From NCBI RefSeq assembly GCF_040869045.1, contig NC_090321.1:34469426-34533425 (forward strand): a stretch of DNA of 64,000 nucleotides, read 5' to 3'. Both the position numbers and the translations under genes were made by a program. Position 1 is the first letter of the stretch. The number at the start of each line of letters is the position of its first letter. The notes below the pieces were generated by a model. That model had not been told where the DNA came from. It did no database searches and saw nothing but the letters and a program-made list of their open reading frames with translations. Origin of the DNA: Eurosta solidaginis (lineage: Eukaryota > Arthropoda > Insecta > Diptera > Tephritidae). Below are positions 43,990-55,150 of this stretch, piece after piece.

Positions 43990-44635
43990 ACATTTGGAAA
44001 TGCGAATAGTTACTTGAAAATGAGAAAGCGTAATTTGAAAATGAGATTTATAAATTGTAAATTAGATTAGTCAGCTGTAAATTAGAAAGCGTCAAATGCA
44101 AAAGCGAAAGCGTTATATGGATTGAGAATAGACAATTGTAAATGCGAAAGCATCACTTCGGTATGAGAATAGTCACTTGTAAATAAGAATAGTCAATTTT
44201 AAATGCGAAAGCGTTATTCGTAATTGAGAATGGTGAGTTGCAATTGAGAATAGTGAATTGTAAATGCGAAAGCGTAATTTGGAAATGAGATTAGTCAATT
44301 GTAAATGCGAAAGCGTCACACGGAAATGAAAACAGTAACGTGTAAATGAGAAAGCGTCATTTGAAAATTAGAAAGCGTCAGTTGTAATTGAGAATAGCTA
44401 CTTGTAAATGGGAAAACTTAATCATAATTGCGAAAGCGTAATATGTAAATGAGAATAGTCATTCGTAAATGAGAAAGCATTAAATGAAAATGCGAAAGCT
44501 TCATTTGTAATTGAGAATACGTAGTTAATTAAAAATAAGAAAGTATCTCTTAAAAGTGCAAAAGCGTCATATGGAAATGAGAATAGTCAAATGTAAATGC
44601 GAAAACGTTATATATAAAATAAAAATTCGAAAGAC
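43990..44635 (+). repeat. Left minisatellite arm
   Basis: Roughly 30 degenerate ~20-bp units alternating GCGAAAGCGT-type and GAGAATAGT-type variants. The 43864-44070 open frame begins just outside and runs into the repeat; it is not supported as a gene. Confidence 0.8.
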
Positions 44636-44741
44636 TTATTTGTTATTAAGAATAAAATTTGTCAATTTTATGTATAAGTATAATGTAATGGTTCCCTCTC
44701 GTTACCCATTTCCCACCACTGTACAAGAACTTGGACTTCTC

Positions 44742-45067
44742 GCCCCATCGGGTTAGGGGGCTTAGAATAAACCCGCGGTAGGTATGCCTGTCGTAAGAGG
44801 CGGCTAAAATAACAAATTTATTCAAGGGGTTGTGTAGCGCTCTGGCTACCACGAACTCCCGATGGATGTAGGGGTGGGGGCGGCAGCTATAGCCTAGAAG
44901 GTTGCGCGTGGTCATACCAAATAGTTCCCGAGATGGTCGGGCTAGTAGCTTTATAGCGCTTGTTACCAGGACGTATCGGATCTGCATCCTGCAAAGGCAC
45001 GCCCAAATCGATAACTGTCCCCAAAGCATTCGGGGAGTGTCCTTATAGCTACAACAACAACAAAAAC
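44742..45067 (+). mobile_element. SINE-like retroposon family B, copy 3
   Basis: Perfect 14-bp duplication AACTTGGACTTCTC at 44728-44741 and 45068-45081. Head ATCGGGTTAGGGGGCTTAG, body with GTATGCCTGTCGTAAGAGGC, tail ACAACAACAACAAAAAC. It sits inside the loop of the foldback-like structure. Compared with copy 1 it lacks ~70 bp after AAGGGGTTGTGTAGCGC. Confidence 0.9.
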
Positions 45068-45246
45068 AACTTGGACTTCTCTTCAAAAAATGCAAACGGA
45101 GTCCGAAGTCCGAGGGACACAATGGGAATAAATAACAAAGCCTTATTAATACCTAGTGTTATTTTAGTGAAGTAAATAGTAGTTAAATACCACCCAAAAA
45201 GCTAACCACGGTTTTAAGTTATTTAAGCAATAAGTTTGGCTTTGCT

Positions 45247-45655
45247 TTCTCATTTACAAGTGCCTATTCTCATTTCCATATGACGCTTTTGCATTTTCAA
45301 GTGACTAATCGCATTTACAATTGACTAATCTCATTTTCAAATGACGCTTTCACATTTACAATTCACTATTCTCATTTACAACTGACTATTCTCATTTACA
45401 AGTGACTATTCGCATTTCCATGTAACGCTGTCGCTTTTACAATTGACAATTCTCAATTGCAAATTACTCTTTTGCATTTACAATTCACTATTCACATTTA
45501 CAACTGACTATTCTCAATTACAATTGACGCTTTCGAAATTTAATTTAAAGTTTTCTAATTTACAAGTGACTATTCTCATATCGAAGTGACGCTTTCGGAT
45601 TTACAATTGGCTATTCTCATTTACATCTGACGCTTTCTCATTTACAACTGCAAAT
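45247..45655 (-). repeat. Right minisatellite arm (inverted)
   Basis: Units such as ATTTACAATTGACTATTCTC and TTCAAATGACGCTTTC are the reverse complements of the left-arm units. About 20 units. Confidence 0.8.
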
Positions 45656-45863
45656 GCGTAGATCTTGTGTCTGTGCTGGAAGCAAAGGACTTTAGTACAA
45701 TAGTAGTTCTTGCATATAATGCTCTCATTCCCGTTGGCGAAATGCAAAATCATAATTTGAGTCCATGCCATATTTTCTAGAACTTTATTAACTAACTGCA
45801 GAGGATGAGAGAGGAGCTATCAAGACAAATACTTTCTCTTGTGATGTGTGATTATGAACACCA

Positions 45864-46050
45864 TGACAGAACCATACAAGGTGGCAGCACGGTGACATAC
45901 CTACAAGCATAAATAAAATTTCCATGTACTTTGTTTTTGTAAATGGATGGACTTATGTTAAAATCGTGCTACGCCAGAATTTGAAATGTCAAATCATCAA
46001 AAAATTACAAATCAGCTGTCACCGTGCTGCCACCTTGTATAGTTCCGCCA
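45864..46050 (-). mobile_element. MITE with GGCGGAAC-type ends, copy 2
   Basis: Right end TGCCACCTTGTATAGTTCCGCC and left end GACAGAACCATACAAGGTGGCA are the same terminal repeat as at 39509-39687 with a few changes. The interior is in reverse orientation relative to copy 1. Confidence 0.7.
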
Positions 46051-46675
46051 TTATGATTTTCAAACGAAATACTACAACAAAAATTATGTATGGTACACAT
46101 AGAAAGAAAGTTTGAGTACACAGTTTACGGACGAGATGTTTACTGCTTACGCTTGGTTTACACTTGGTCAAATTTGACTACAACCTTAGCCATATCAATG
46201 AAAACGGCTTGTCATACAAAGCCAAAATCGTTTGGCGGTGGTTTTGACTAAAAAAAGACATTAAATTGAGCAAGAAGTAAAAACCACGATTTTCCAACGT
46301 TATGGCAAATTTGAAATTTTAGCATGGGTTTTGACCACGCACTGCTTTTTCGACTTCTAGTCAGTAATATGACATTAGACCCCATCAGGCCACCAGGTAG
46401 CATAACACAGTTTTCGACGTCAGACATTTTCACCTAATGAAAACCACGCATTAGAGTACAACCGAAAACTGATTAGCTGCCTAAAAACATCTCAGTCGCT
46501 GCGTTCTCACGGAGGTGGAGGTCGAATATTTTTCCGAAGCTCTTATCTAGACATGCTCTTGATAAACTAGAAGAAGAACTTTACTGTACGAATGATACTA
46601 AGACAGGAAGCATTTCTTGGGTTCGGCAAGTATCTAAAGGGCTGCTATGGCTGTGGGCCGGCCATATAAATAAAT
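46051..46675. other. No gene recognised
   Basis: Unique sequence. A 61-codon minus-strand frame at 46248-46433 has no recognisable domain. Confidence 0.4.
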
Positions 46676-46965
46676 AAATGTAAGGTGCGATAACCTCCGA
46701 AGAGATTTTAGGCCGAACTTCTCTTCTAATTTGCGTCGTGCTCCTTTTTAATTTTTCTTACAAATTGGCGGGACGCCGAACGGCATCTGCAAGGCATATG
46801 AGTCTTCACTGAGAGCATTTCATGGCGACTCCGCTTAGAGAATTTTTCTTCTAATTGAAAATGCTTGTTTCTAAAATTTTGATGTTGCTTTTCCCGGGGT
46901 GTGAACCCAGGGTCTTCGGTGTGGTAGGCGGAGCACGCTACCATCACACCACGGCGGCCGCGACA
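46676..46965 (-). mobile_element. tRNA-derived SINE, family A, copy 2
   Basis: In reverse complement: head with GTGGTGTGATGGTAGCGTGC, B-box-like GGTTCACACCC, body matching 6129-6497 with a ~60-bp deletion, and an ATTTATTTATTTAT tail. No clear duplication, so somewhat older than the copy at 6129. Confidence 0.8.
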
Positions 46966-47689
46966 TAAATATGTAAATATGTGAATATACGCATAAATAC
47001 GCATGCTTGCTACATATATGTACATACATATGGATATAGAAATGAAAATAGTAGTCACAAAACTGATTCTCAATTCTTTCAGTTGCAGCTCAGCTCATTC
47101 TCAATTTCTTCTCCCGCATGTAGTTGCCACACTTGATTGTTTCGAACAAAACTTGTAGTATAAATGTTTGACGTAACATTTTAAAACGAGAACTTGTAAG
47201 TTATAGAGAAGTAAAGAATCAAATCGCAAGAAGGTAATTCACCACTGGAGTAACTTTACATGTAATTCGGAAAGTTTAATTTTCGTAACACTTTAAGTTG
47301 AAACGATTCTAAAATAACTCAAACTTTTATTTTGCCGGAACCATCAACATTAAAAAAGGAAGTTTTGTTATTATCTTATTAGATTCGTTCGCGTGAGTGA
47401 AAATTCATAAAAACTTGAACAAAATGTTACTAACTTTGGAAAAATCCTGTTCGTTCAAACAAAACTTATGCAACAAGAGGGCGCAATTTTGCATTTCGCT
47501 TGGACTAGAATTTGCAAAATTGTACCCGATAAATAGGTGTCCCGGTATCTCATAATTTTTTGGAGAATAAATTCAAAAAAGGGTTTTTTCGTTTTGTATT
47601 GATAACTGAAAAACTAGTTTTTATTATGTTCCCATTTTGTGTTTTTTCGATCTGATGGTTTTCTTATTTTGGTGTTTTCTTTTAACAAG

Positions 47690-48030
47690 TGGCACCATCG
47701 TCATAAGTACAAAGAAGAGGGCGCAGTGAGTGCAAAATTCTCTTTGAAATTTACTCATGTATTGACTGTTGATCGCTGTTGAAATGACCAGTGAGATCAG
47801 TTCTGTTAACAGAAAAATCAGTTAGATTGATTAGAAATTTGTAAATTTTACAAAATTTTGTTAACTTAAGAGCTACAATTTCTCTTCTGTTGCAATGACT
47901 AAACTAATTTGTTCGTTTGACAAAGAACTCGGTCGAATTAGCCATAACTCGATTAATTTCACCGAATCTCCGTTAAGTCAAGAACAACAGAACCGATTTG
48001 CTGATTTTACTAGCACCATTTCTTTCAGTG
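47690..48030 (+). mobile_element. MITE family with CACTGAAAGAA ends, copy 2 (left end missing)
   Basis: Right terminus TTCTTTCAGTG|TA. Interior blocks (CACCATCGTCATAAGTACAA, CAGAAAAATCAGTTAGATTG, GACAAAGAACTCGGTCGAATTA) align with 40388-40645. A 74-codon frame inside is not conserved in copy 1. Confidence 0.55.
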
Positions 48031-48264
48031 TAAGGATCGCTGTAAGTCATATGGTACTTGTAATAGTCCATTCAAATGCTCTTAATTCGTATATCAAAAG
48101 TTTAAGGACAATAAAATGAAAACCAATTTTTTTTTTGTTTTTGATGTTTGACATTTTAGTTTAGGTTGAAAAGTATACTCGCAGTTTCCACTGATTTAGG
48201 TTTTTTTCTCTATTTAGTTAAAAATTTAGGTCAACTCAGCTTAAATCTGCAACTTGGTGATAAT

Positions 48265-48375
48265 ATATCGATGGTTAAGAATCGATAATTTTTCGGAAAA
48301 ATCGATTGCCTTGCAACAACAAATCGATAATTTTTGATAACAAACCGATAACTCGTCGAAGAAAAATCGGTCACT
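48265..48375 (-). repeat. TTATCGATTTG minisatellite, small block 3
   Basis: About five units of the AACAAATCGATAA type, reverse orientation relative to arrays 1 and 2. Confidence 0.65.
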
Positions 48376-49735
48376 CATTGAAAACTTGTGTTACCCATAC
48401 TGTGAGCAAAGAAGTTTTCATTCACATCAATTAATATCTCTACTCAGCGGCTCTTTTTTAAATTATTTCATCGTATTTGGAAGCGATTGATAAAATCTGC
48501 CCCAGTATGAATTATGTTCTGATTGTAACCTTGTATATCTTCAATATTTACTTTATTTCAAGAACTTTTTTCACTATCCCTACCCGCAAAACACAACAAA
48601 CTACAAAGATTTTAGAGTAAAATTTACAACACGACGGATTGGTTAAGTCTAATTATGTGAGTAAATAATATTTGATAAGCATTTGTGGCCTTTTTGCTGA
48701 AAATTGGCATTACATTAAACTAATGTGGCATAACTAAAACCTTGATTAAAGATGTGAACATGAGTACTTAAAATCTCTTTGCATATTAGTCATACATGGA
48801 TGGGTTAGAGCTAAAACGGACAAAAAAAAAAAAAACAAAAAAAAAAAAGAACTAAGTGACAAAACCAACAACAGCGCTCAGCAACAAATAAAAAACATGA
48901 AGTGCATACTGAACGTTTAAAAAAATTACAAAATTTGCTAAACCAGTAAATTCCTTTGCTATTTTTTTCATTATCTACTTGAAAAAAAAGCAATTAGACG
49001 CTGTTGTACTTTTGTTGTAAAAACTTGTTGATATTTTTAAACGCTCATTGCCAAGTGGTTGCAATACTGCGGCTTCTACTTACTTATACGAATTTCGTGA
49101 TGCAAAGTCGACCACAACAACAATGCACTAGAAACACTTCGAAAATTGCAAAGACAACAAAACCAACAACAACAACAACTATAATATCTACAACCGCTTA
49201 GTAAGACAAAAGAATATTTCGCAATTAACATAAAATTTGTTTGTTGAATATGGCAGCGCGCACAAACTAAGCCAACTAAACGCGACTTTAAAGCATGAAG
49301 GCTCGCAGCTTATTCAATGACAACATGTACCAAGACAACGACAACAACAACATCGTGGAAAAATAACAACAATGCACTGTGTACACTATAACAGTGGGGT
49401 ATAAAAAATTTCAATTTCATTTGTCATTTCGTCACGTTCAGTTTTTTGTTGACCATAAAAACCGACAAAACAATGATGAGCTTATGGACTTTGATGGACG
49501 TCGATTAGCCGACGAAAGACTTGACCAGCCGTAGCACTGCGCAGAACTATGTAAAATACAAATGCATCAACGTTTCACATATTCTTCAGGTGGATGCAAC
49601 GTATCCCATCTTACGTGTTGTTTGGTAGGGCGCATGAAAATCTCGTACATAGCGCGCGAAACATGAGGTATGGAGAGGCCAACAGTAATACAACTGTTTA
49701 AAAATATTTATCTATATGTATATAAATAACAACAA
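48376..49735. other. Gene-free unique sequence
   Basis: AT-rich, with A runs (48820-48850) and CAA-rich stretches at 49100-49180 and 49320-49360. No recognisable coding sequence; the CAA tracts are simple sequence. Confidence 0.4.
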
Positions 49736-49739
49736 GTTG

Positions 49740-50375
49740 TTATTGTCATACGAAGGGCTTAAGCCGTGGTTACTCACGAACGTACGTAGAAAAAACGTGT
49801 CAGCTGACACGACCTATCTTATGAGTGTGCAATGTAAACGAAAACTCACCGACGTGCAACGCCCGTACGTACGTAGCCCGGAACGTAGAAATCAAAACAA
49901 TTTTGATTTTTTCCGTAAGAACGTGTCAGCTGATCGCTCTCTCACTAGACAGAGTTGCCTAGTAAACTTTTGTGCGCTAATTTTTGACCGTTTGCAATTT
50001 TATGCAAAAGCGCCTAATTAAAGTTTGAAAAATTGTGAAAATAATTCGAAATAATTATGTAAAAGTGCTGATTATAAATATTTAATCTATTTATACTTAT
50101 TTAATAGTATTCCGGCCTTTTACAATATCAAAAATTAAATTGGAAAAAGTTGATGTTTCCATAAGCATACATGCAAAATGGTCAATGGCAACAGTGCTTA
50201 TCTGTAAACAATACACACACAAATATCTTATGTACATGTACACAGACGCACACATTGATTCCTACGGGCTTGAGAGTTCGGTCAAACGTGCTTCGTACGA
50301 CAAACGTCCTTACGTACGGCACACGTCGGTGGGTAACTGCCGCATAACTTGTTGTGCCGCATGTGGCGGTAAAAA
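49740..50375. repeat. Segment with inverted ACGTACG-rich ends (possible MITE)
   Basis: Left end region (ACTCACGAACGTACGTAG near 49770, GCCCGTACGTACGTAG near 49861) and right end region (CGTCCTTACGTACGGCAC near 50303) both hold ACGTACG palindromes. Outer flanks carry ACAACAAGTTGTTA (49730) against TAACTTGTTGTGC (50345). The arms are too diverged to set boundaries. Open frames 49716-50415 overlap it and are not supported. Confidence 0.4.
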
Positions 50376-50635
50376 TACACGCAAAACTCAGCGCGCTCGA
50401 GGTTGTTGGAGCTAAGGGCGTAAACGTCAAGGGTAACGCTTTTAGTGATGTAGTAGCTGCTAATCCATGTGTATGTGTTATAAATGTATATATATAGTTT
50501 TTCGAGTATATTAGCCTTTGCTGCTAAGCTAAGTACTGCTAAAATGTGCATATATACCTGCGTGCACAAAAATAGCAGCAAAAATTATTAACAAATTTTA
50601 TCAGTTATTAATTTTTTACATATTTTTTGAAGATC

Positions 50636-50690
50636 ACGGGTTCGAATCGAGCTCAAGGCCTTAACAATAATTATTTGTCATTATAGCGAC
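50636..50690 (+). repeat. Fragment of composite hairpin retroposon
   Basis: Carries ACGGGTTCGAATCGAGCTCAAGGCC and AACAATAATTA, matching the outer end of the elements at 17218 and 57530; the rest is absent or lost. Confidence 0.65.
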
Positions 50691-50714
50691 GAAAAAACAC
50701 ACACTTCACAAGAT

Positions 50715-51025
50715 TTTTCCACGCCTTGATTAGTGCGCCTCCAAGCGGAACTTTTTTTGACAGGTATCTTACTGCATTCGGACGCTAAAAACGTTTAAAA
50801 CCTCAGTCCTCTAGCTTAAAGGGAAATCATATCGTAACTACAAAAGAAGTTTCAAGTTGTACCTCAAGTGTACAAGTCTTTTAGCGACCACACCCTTCGT
50901 TCTATTTTCTAAATACCGCGATCAAATGCATCTTAGCGAAACTTTTTGTGACAGGTATTTCACACTTTTGGCCTCTAAAATATGTTTAAAATTTGAAGCC
51001 ACAAGCTTTCCGGGAAGTTCCATTT
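50715..51025 (+). repeat. Diverged direct duplication, ~230 bp apart
   Basis: CGGAACTTTTTTTGACAGGTAT...AAAACGTTTAAAA at 50738-50800 recurs as CGAAACTTTTTGTGACAGGTAT...AATATGTTTAAAA at 50937-50992. The 50857-51039 frame lies within it and is unsupported. Confidence 0.5.
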
Positions 51026-51029
51026 TGTT

Positions 51030-52770
51030 GAACGGCTAAACAATTTAAACAGACAGGCATCAATTAAGTAAGTACAGTGTAATTTTTGTTGCTAGTTTTA
51101 TGCACACAGGTGTAAGTACATATACATATATTTGTTGCACTTTATTGTACTCGTCTCTTCTCGCCCTAATGAAGTACCAAAAACCCCATTTATTTGCAAT
51201 TAAATTGTATGTATGTATTTTTGGAACTGGGCTCAATCATTTTGAGCTAGAAATATTTTACAGTTGATTGTTCTTCTATACTCGTTTTTTTTGCCTTGGT
51301 TTTAATTAGACCTTGAGCTTCATTTTTGTTTACCACAACTGTTGGTTAGTTTGGAAAACATTCCATTAAAAAACTCCCTATCTTAGAACTCTTTTGAAAA
51401 AACGGTATATCTTAGAATTCAGTTGAAAATAGTCCTATCTCATTTTTTTTCTATAAACGCCCTATCTAATGTCAATATTAATTGTACTCATACTCAGATA
51501 ATGTATTTTTGAAATAAATTCTGAGATAGAACGTTTTTGAATAAAATTCTGTTCGTCAAACGAATTTTAAAATTTCGCCCTATTCATTTCTTCTAACTTA
51601 TGTTCTACAACGGTCCCAGTGGTAACAGCGCAGAAGGAGTTGTTTGCTTTGATCTCTCCAGACTGGCTAGTAAATTACATTCTGTGGACATCAGCAAGCA
51701 CCATGTGACAAAGCTTGTGGCAGAGAGTGTGGTTAGGAAAAGTGACGAGAAGAGTTCTTTAAAATCACAGAAGGATTTTCGGAAAGTAAAACCTAAATGC
51801 CCTCTTGATCACTGTACCTGACAGATGATTGTCAAAAAATCAAAACTATTCAGCGTACAGCTTTCGAGCTCCGGGGGTGCAAGGCGTGGCTCGATACCGG
51901 CGTCCAAAGCTTCCGAGAGGACTATAAACTATCTACATACTGCTAGTGATATTACGAACATGTGATATGATGCTATACTCAGGTCCATATTATATGGAAT
52001 GATTGTATGATGAATAATATGGAACGTAATAAAACTATAGGCTCATTTTGTCATGCCTAGGTTACAGTGCAGTTGTTGTGCTTGTAGAAGACTACATAAA
52101 CTCCCGAATGGTTTGAAAAGTGTTATAAGCTCTGATATTTCTTATGTGGATAGAGATACGTTGAAGCTTTTAAGTTATTCCACCTCCTCCTACTTGAATA
52201 TGCTTAAAGATTATTTTGTTAAAAGACTCACCCAACGGAGGTTAGGTTGACAATTATTTGGTATGCCAGACTTGAGCTATTTCATACGTTTTTGTTGAAA
52301 AATCTAGCACCTTGAAACAAAGATGATATGGTAACCTTGAATTTTCCAATAGATCAATACCAAGAGAGCGCCTGGAGGAAGAATAAGGACTAAATTTTAA
52401 CATTTCTCTTCGGGTGAGGGGAGTCCCAAACTCAAAAGTTGATTGACAGCTGTAAAAAAGCGGAGCGGTTTGTCTCCTCTTATTGTCTGTTCTCTGAGAC
52501 GTATGGAGCTAAGTAGAAGAATGATAGTATTAGCTCGTGGGTGTCTCTTCCCTTTGAGACACCTGCGCTTGAAGTCCCTAAATAGTGAATACTCATGGCA
52601 GTAATTTCGAAAACGGTTTCTATGCTCTCGACGTCAGATTCCCAAGATCTCTTGGAATTCGATTTGAAAAAGTTTTGAGCACCCTACCCTTCGCCGCAGC
52701 TAAAGCTGCATAGTAGCGGAATAATGCAAAGCAAAGTCCTGATGTGGGCTGATATTCACATGTACTAACA
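51030..52770. other. No gene recognised
   Basis: Contains repeated ATAGGGC/CTATCTTAGAA-type short motifs at 51370-51560. Open frames 51600-51821 and 52053-52250 begin with ATG but show no domain I recognise. They could be old coding debris. Confidence 0.35.
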
Positions 52771-52775
52771 ATGTA

Positions 52776-53419
52776 CAGCAGCGAACATGAAAATAGCAAT
52801 TGCAATTTTTATCAAATTGTCAATTTAATTTTTTTCTTACTTTCGCTAGTTTAAGAAAAAAGCTCTCATTACTGAAACTATGCAAGACAATTTCAAAAAC
52901 GATTTTAAAAAAATACGAAAATTCCAAAAAATTTTACGAAGATGTCGAACTTTTTATTTAGAGTTTTCAGAATTTTCTTAAGTATGCTTAAAACTGCAAT
53001 CATTTTGTGTTTCTTAAAGTGCAAATTATAAGAAGCTCTCAAAATTCCTATTGATTTTGAACAATTTTTTATTCCGCTTTTTATTTTTTATATGAAAGTC
53101 TCTCTAGAAAAAAATTGTCAAAAATCAATACGAATTTTGAGAGACCTATAACTTGTTTTTTGTTAGATCAAAGTTGTCTAGGCTTAAAAACTACATATTC
53201 AAAAAAAATTCAGAAAACTCTAAATAAAAAGCTTGGAATTTTCGTAAAATTTGCTCGGGTTTTCGAATTGTACTAAAAACGTTTTTGAGATTGGCTTGCA
53301 AAGCTTCACGCTTAAGATTTATTGAAATTTTTTCTTGAATTATCGTAAATAAAAGCATTAAAAATTTAATTCACAAATTTTGTTAAACATTTGCACTGCT
53401 ACTTTCATGCTCGCTGCTG
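52776..53419. mobile_element. Palindromic MITE, complete copy (644 bp)
   Basis: Ends CAGCAGCGAACATGAAAATAGCA and the near-complement TGCTACTTTCATGCTCGCTGCTG, flanked by TA. Complementarity continues inward, for example TTTTTATTTAGAGTTTTCAG (52955) against AGAAAACTCTAAATAAAAAG (53213), so most of the element can fold back on itself. No protein. Partial copies at 30160-31150 and 36580-36990. Confidence 0.75.
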
Positions 53420-53424
53420 TATGT

Positions 53425-54389
53425 ATGTATGTATGTATAGATTTGTTTACGTGCAGTACAGTGGCAAGTTGTTAGATGTCAAGATAGCTAGATTTGTGTT
53501 TGTGGTGTTTTAAAGCTTTGAGCTTTCAAGTAAGTTGGCGGCTCCACGTAGCGCTTCGTTGGCCACGACAACCCAACTCCTTTAGTATGGCAAAGCCAAG
53601 AACGGTGCAAAGCAGCGCGGCATCTTTGAACTTTTGCGCTCCAACACTTTAAATAACAAAAAAACAAACAGAGAGTTTAGAAAGGATGCAAAAGAAATAG
53701 AAAAAAACGCTGATATTTTAGACTAAAAAGTAGATTTTCAAAGCGCATATGCGGTTCGCATGTGGAACAGTTGTTGTTGGGTATTAATTTTATTTAACTT
53801 CATTTCATTTGTAGCACTGCGCATTCGCTCAACTTGCCGCAAAATGCAGAGCAACAGGAACGACTGCCCAACTGCTGGTCCCGCATGCTGCCATTGAGTT
53901 GGTAGATTAGGTGGAGTCCGGTGTATTGTGGTACTGATGACCCATCAGCTATATACATACATATGTCATTGTAACATAAAAGTTCACTTTTTAATTGCCC
54001 GCTTTGACGCGTTCGAAAAGACATTGGACTGGCATTTTTACGAGCGAATATGGTAAATGTGAGCGCGCGCAAATCTGACAACACCACCATCACCGTTTTC
54101 GCCGTCGTCTATGTAAAATGCTTCCATCAAGTCAACATAAAATGCAAATCAAGTTTAAGCTTAAGCCAGCAATCGAAGTATATCTCGTATATCTCCTCTA
54201 CCATGTACTTGGGAGCCCTATTGCGCATGCGCGCATTAAGCTGAATACTCTTATGATCACCTCATTATAGTTTTCTCAGTGGAATTTAATTTTATAGGCA
54301 GTACTTGAACTTGAACATGTTCCCTCGAAATATTTGTAATCTAATGGAGATAATATTAAAAACAACATGTAACTGGACAAGAAGTTCAG
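53425..54389. other. Gene-free unique sequence
   Basis: (ATGT)n at 53421-53438, otherwise fly-like non-coding DNA with better base balance; no coding signal. Confidence 0.4.
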
Positions 54390-54880
54390 GACTCGGGGTC
54401 AATCCGGAAAACTGTACTTGTTCTCTTCACACGAAAAAAACAACACGCCGAATCTGATATATGGTAGTTTTACTGGATAGAAAACTGTTCTGGCAGAGCG
54501 AATAAAGAAAGCAACAACACCGTTTTACTCCTATGAGCAATTGGCACATCTAGGGGTTTTTCTCACAAAGTAGTACTTTGGATGGATACAGCCGTTGTAA
54601 GTCGAATTCTACTGAAAGATGTTCTGATTTGATTGCTGGCACTTACGAAAATCACGAATCTCAAATGCTTCAGAAAAGTGCAGGCGAGCTCGAAGTTTTG
54701 CGTTAGCGGCACTCTTGTCTGCAAGCCAACGGAGGCGTTCAACGTTTCGCTGCACCTGCCACCAATGGATTTGGTCGGGAAGAAAGTAGCCGTTATCCTA
54801 GCCCCACGAGATAGTAAAACCGGCAGTTGGAAGAATGGAGAAAGTGCTTATGCTAAGATTTTGAGCACCAGTTCCTCAGT
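54390..54880 (+). pseudogene. Decayed LOA/Jockey-like LINE RT C-terminal fragment
   Basis: Across several frames one reads ENCTCSLHT / KTVLVLFTRKK, LWMDTAVVSRIL (54570), LTKITNLKCFRKVQ (54640) and PTEAFNVSLHLPPMDLVGKK (54730). In LOA/Jockey-type LINEs the corresponding order is the KTELVLFTRK block, WMYTAVVRPIL, the KVQR block and the LPPLDL block before RNase H. The order is right, but stops and frameshifts abound. An 87-codon open piece (54633-54896) starts with TTG and is not a gene. Confidence 0.65.
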
Positions 54881-54904
54881 GTTTCAAAACCAATAAAATA
54901 AACA

Positions 54905-55150
54905 AGTAATCGGCGCGGTTTACCTTCGAGGAGATTAAGGGTGATCTCCTCCAATTTGCCTGGTGCTACTTTTAATTTTCACTTCAAATTGGCGGGACGA
55001 CTATATCGAATTCTAACGGTATCTGCAAGGCACATTTTCACTGAGAAGCTTTCCATGGCAGAAATGTACTCTAAGTGTTTGCCAAATAATTACCGAAGGG
55101 CGACCAAGCTCAAAAAACTTGTGCGCTACGATCACACCACGGCGGTCACA
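54905..55150 (-). mobile_element. tRNA-derived SINE, family A, diverged copy 3
   Basis: Retains GGTTTACCTTCGAGGAGATT, AATTGGCGGGACG, GGTATCTGCAAGGCA, TTTCCATGGCAGAAATGTACT and the head remnant GATCACACCACGGCGGTC in the same order as 6129-6497, but has lost the region containing the B box. Confidence 0.7.

Larger units (their letters stand above)
43990..45660. mobile_element. Foldback-like structure with minisatellite arms
   Basis: The left arm (43990-44635) is made of degenerate ~20-bp units near AAATGCGAAAGCGTCATTTG and AAATGAGAATAGTCACTTGT. The right arm (45247-45655) is the same repeat in the opposite orientation. The loop between them is ~600 bp, of which 326 bp is a SINE-B insertion. 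Inverted arms made of short tandem repeats are the defining feature of Foldback (FB) elements in Drosophila. Sequence relation to FB is not claimed. No transposase seen; end points are approximate. Confidence 0.6.

Noticed and set aside
43864..44070. ATG-started 68-codon frame
   Set aside because: Its second half is the translation of the minisatellite arm; no domain is visible.
46490..46660. Possible LINE RT fragment (WVRQVSKGLLWLWAGH-like reading)
   Set aside because: Only one weak resemblance and no ordered set of motifs on either side.
51600..51821. 73-codon frame starting with ATG
   Set aside because: No recognisable motif, no splice context that I could support, and no second copy; length is within chance expectation for 64 kb.
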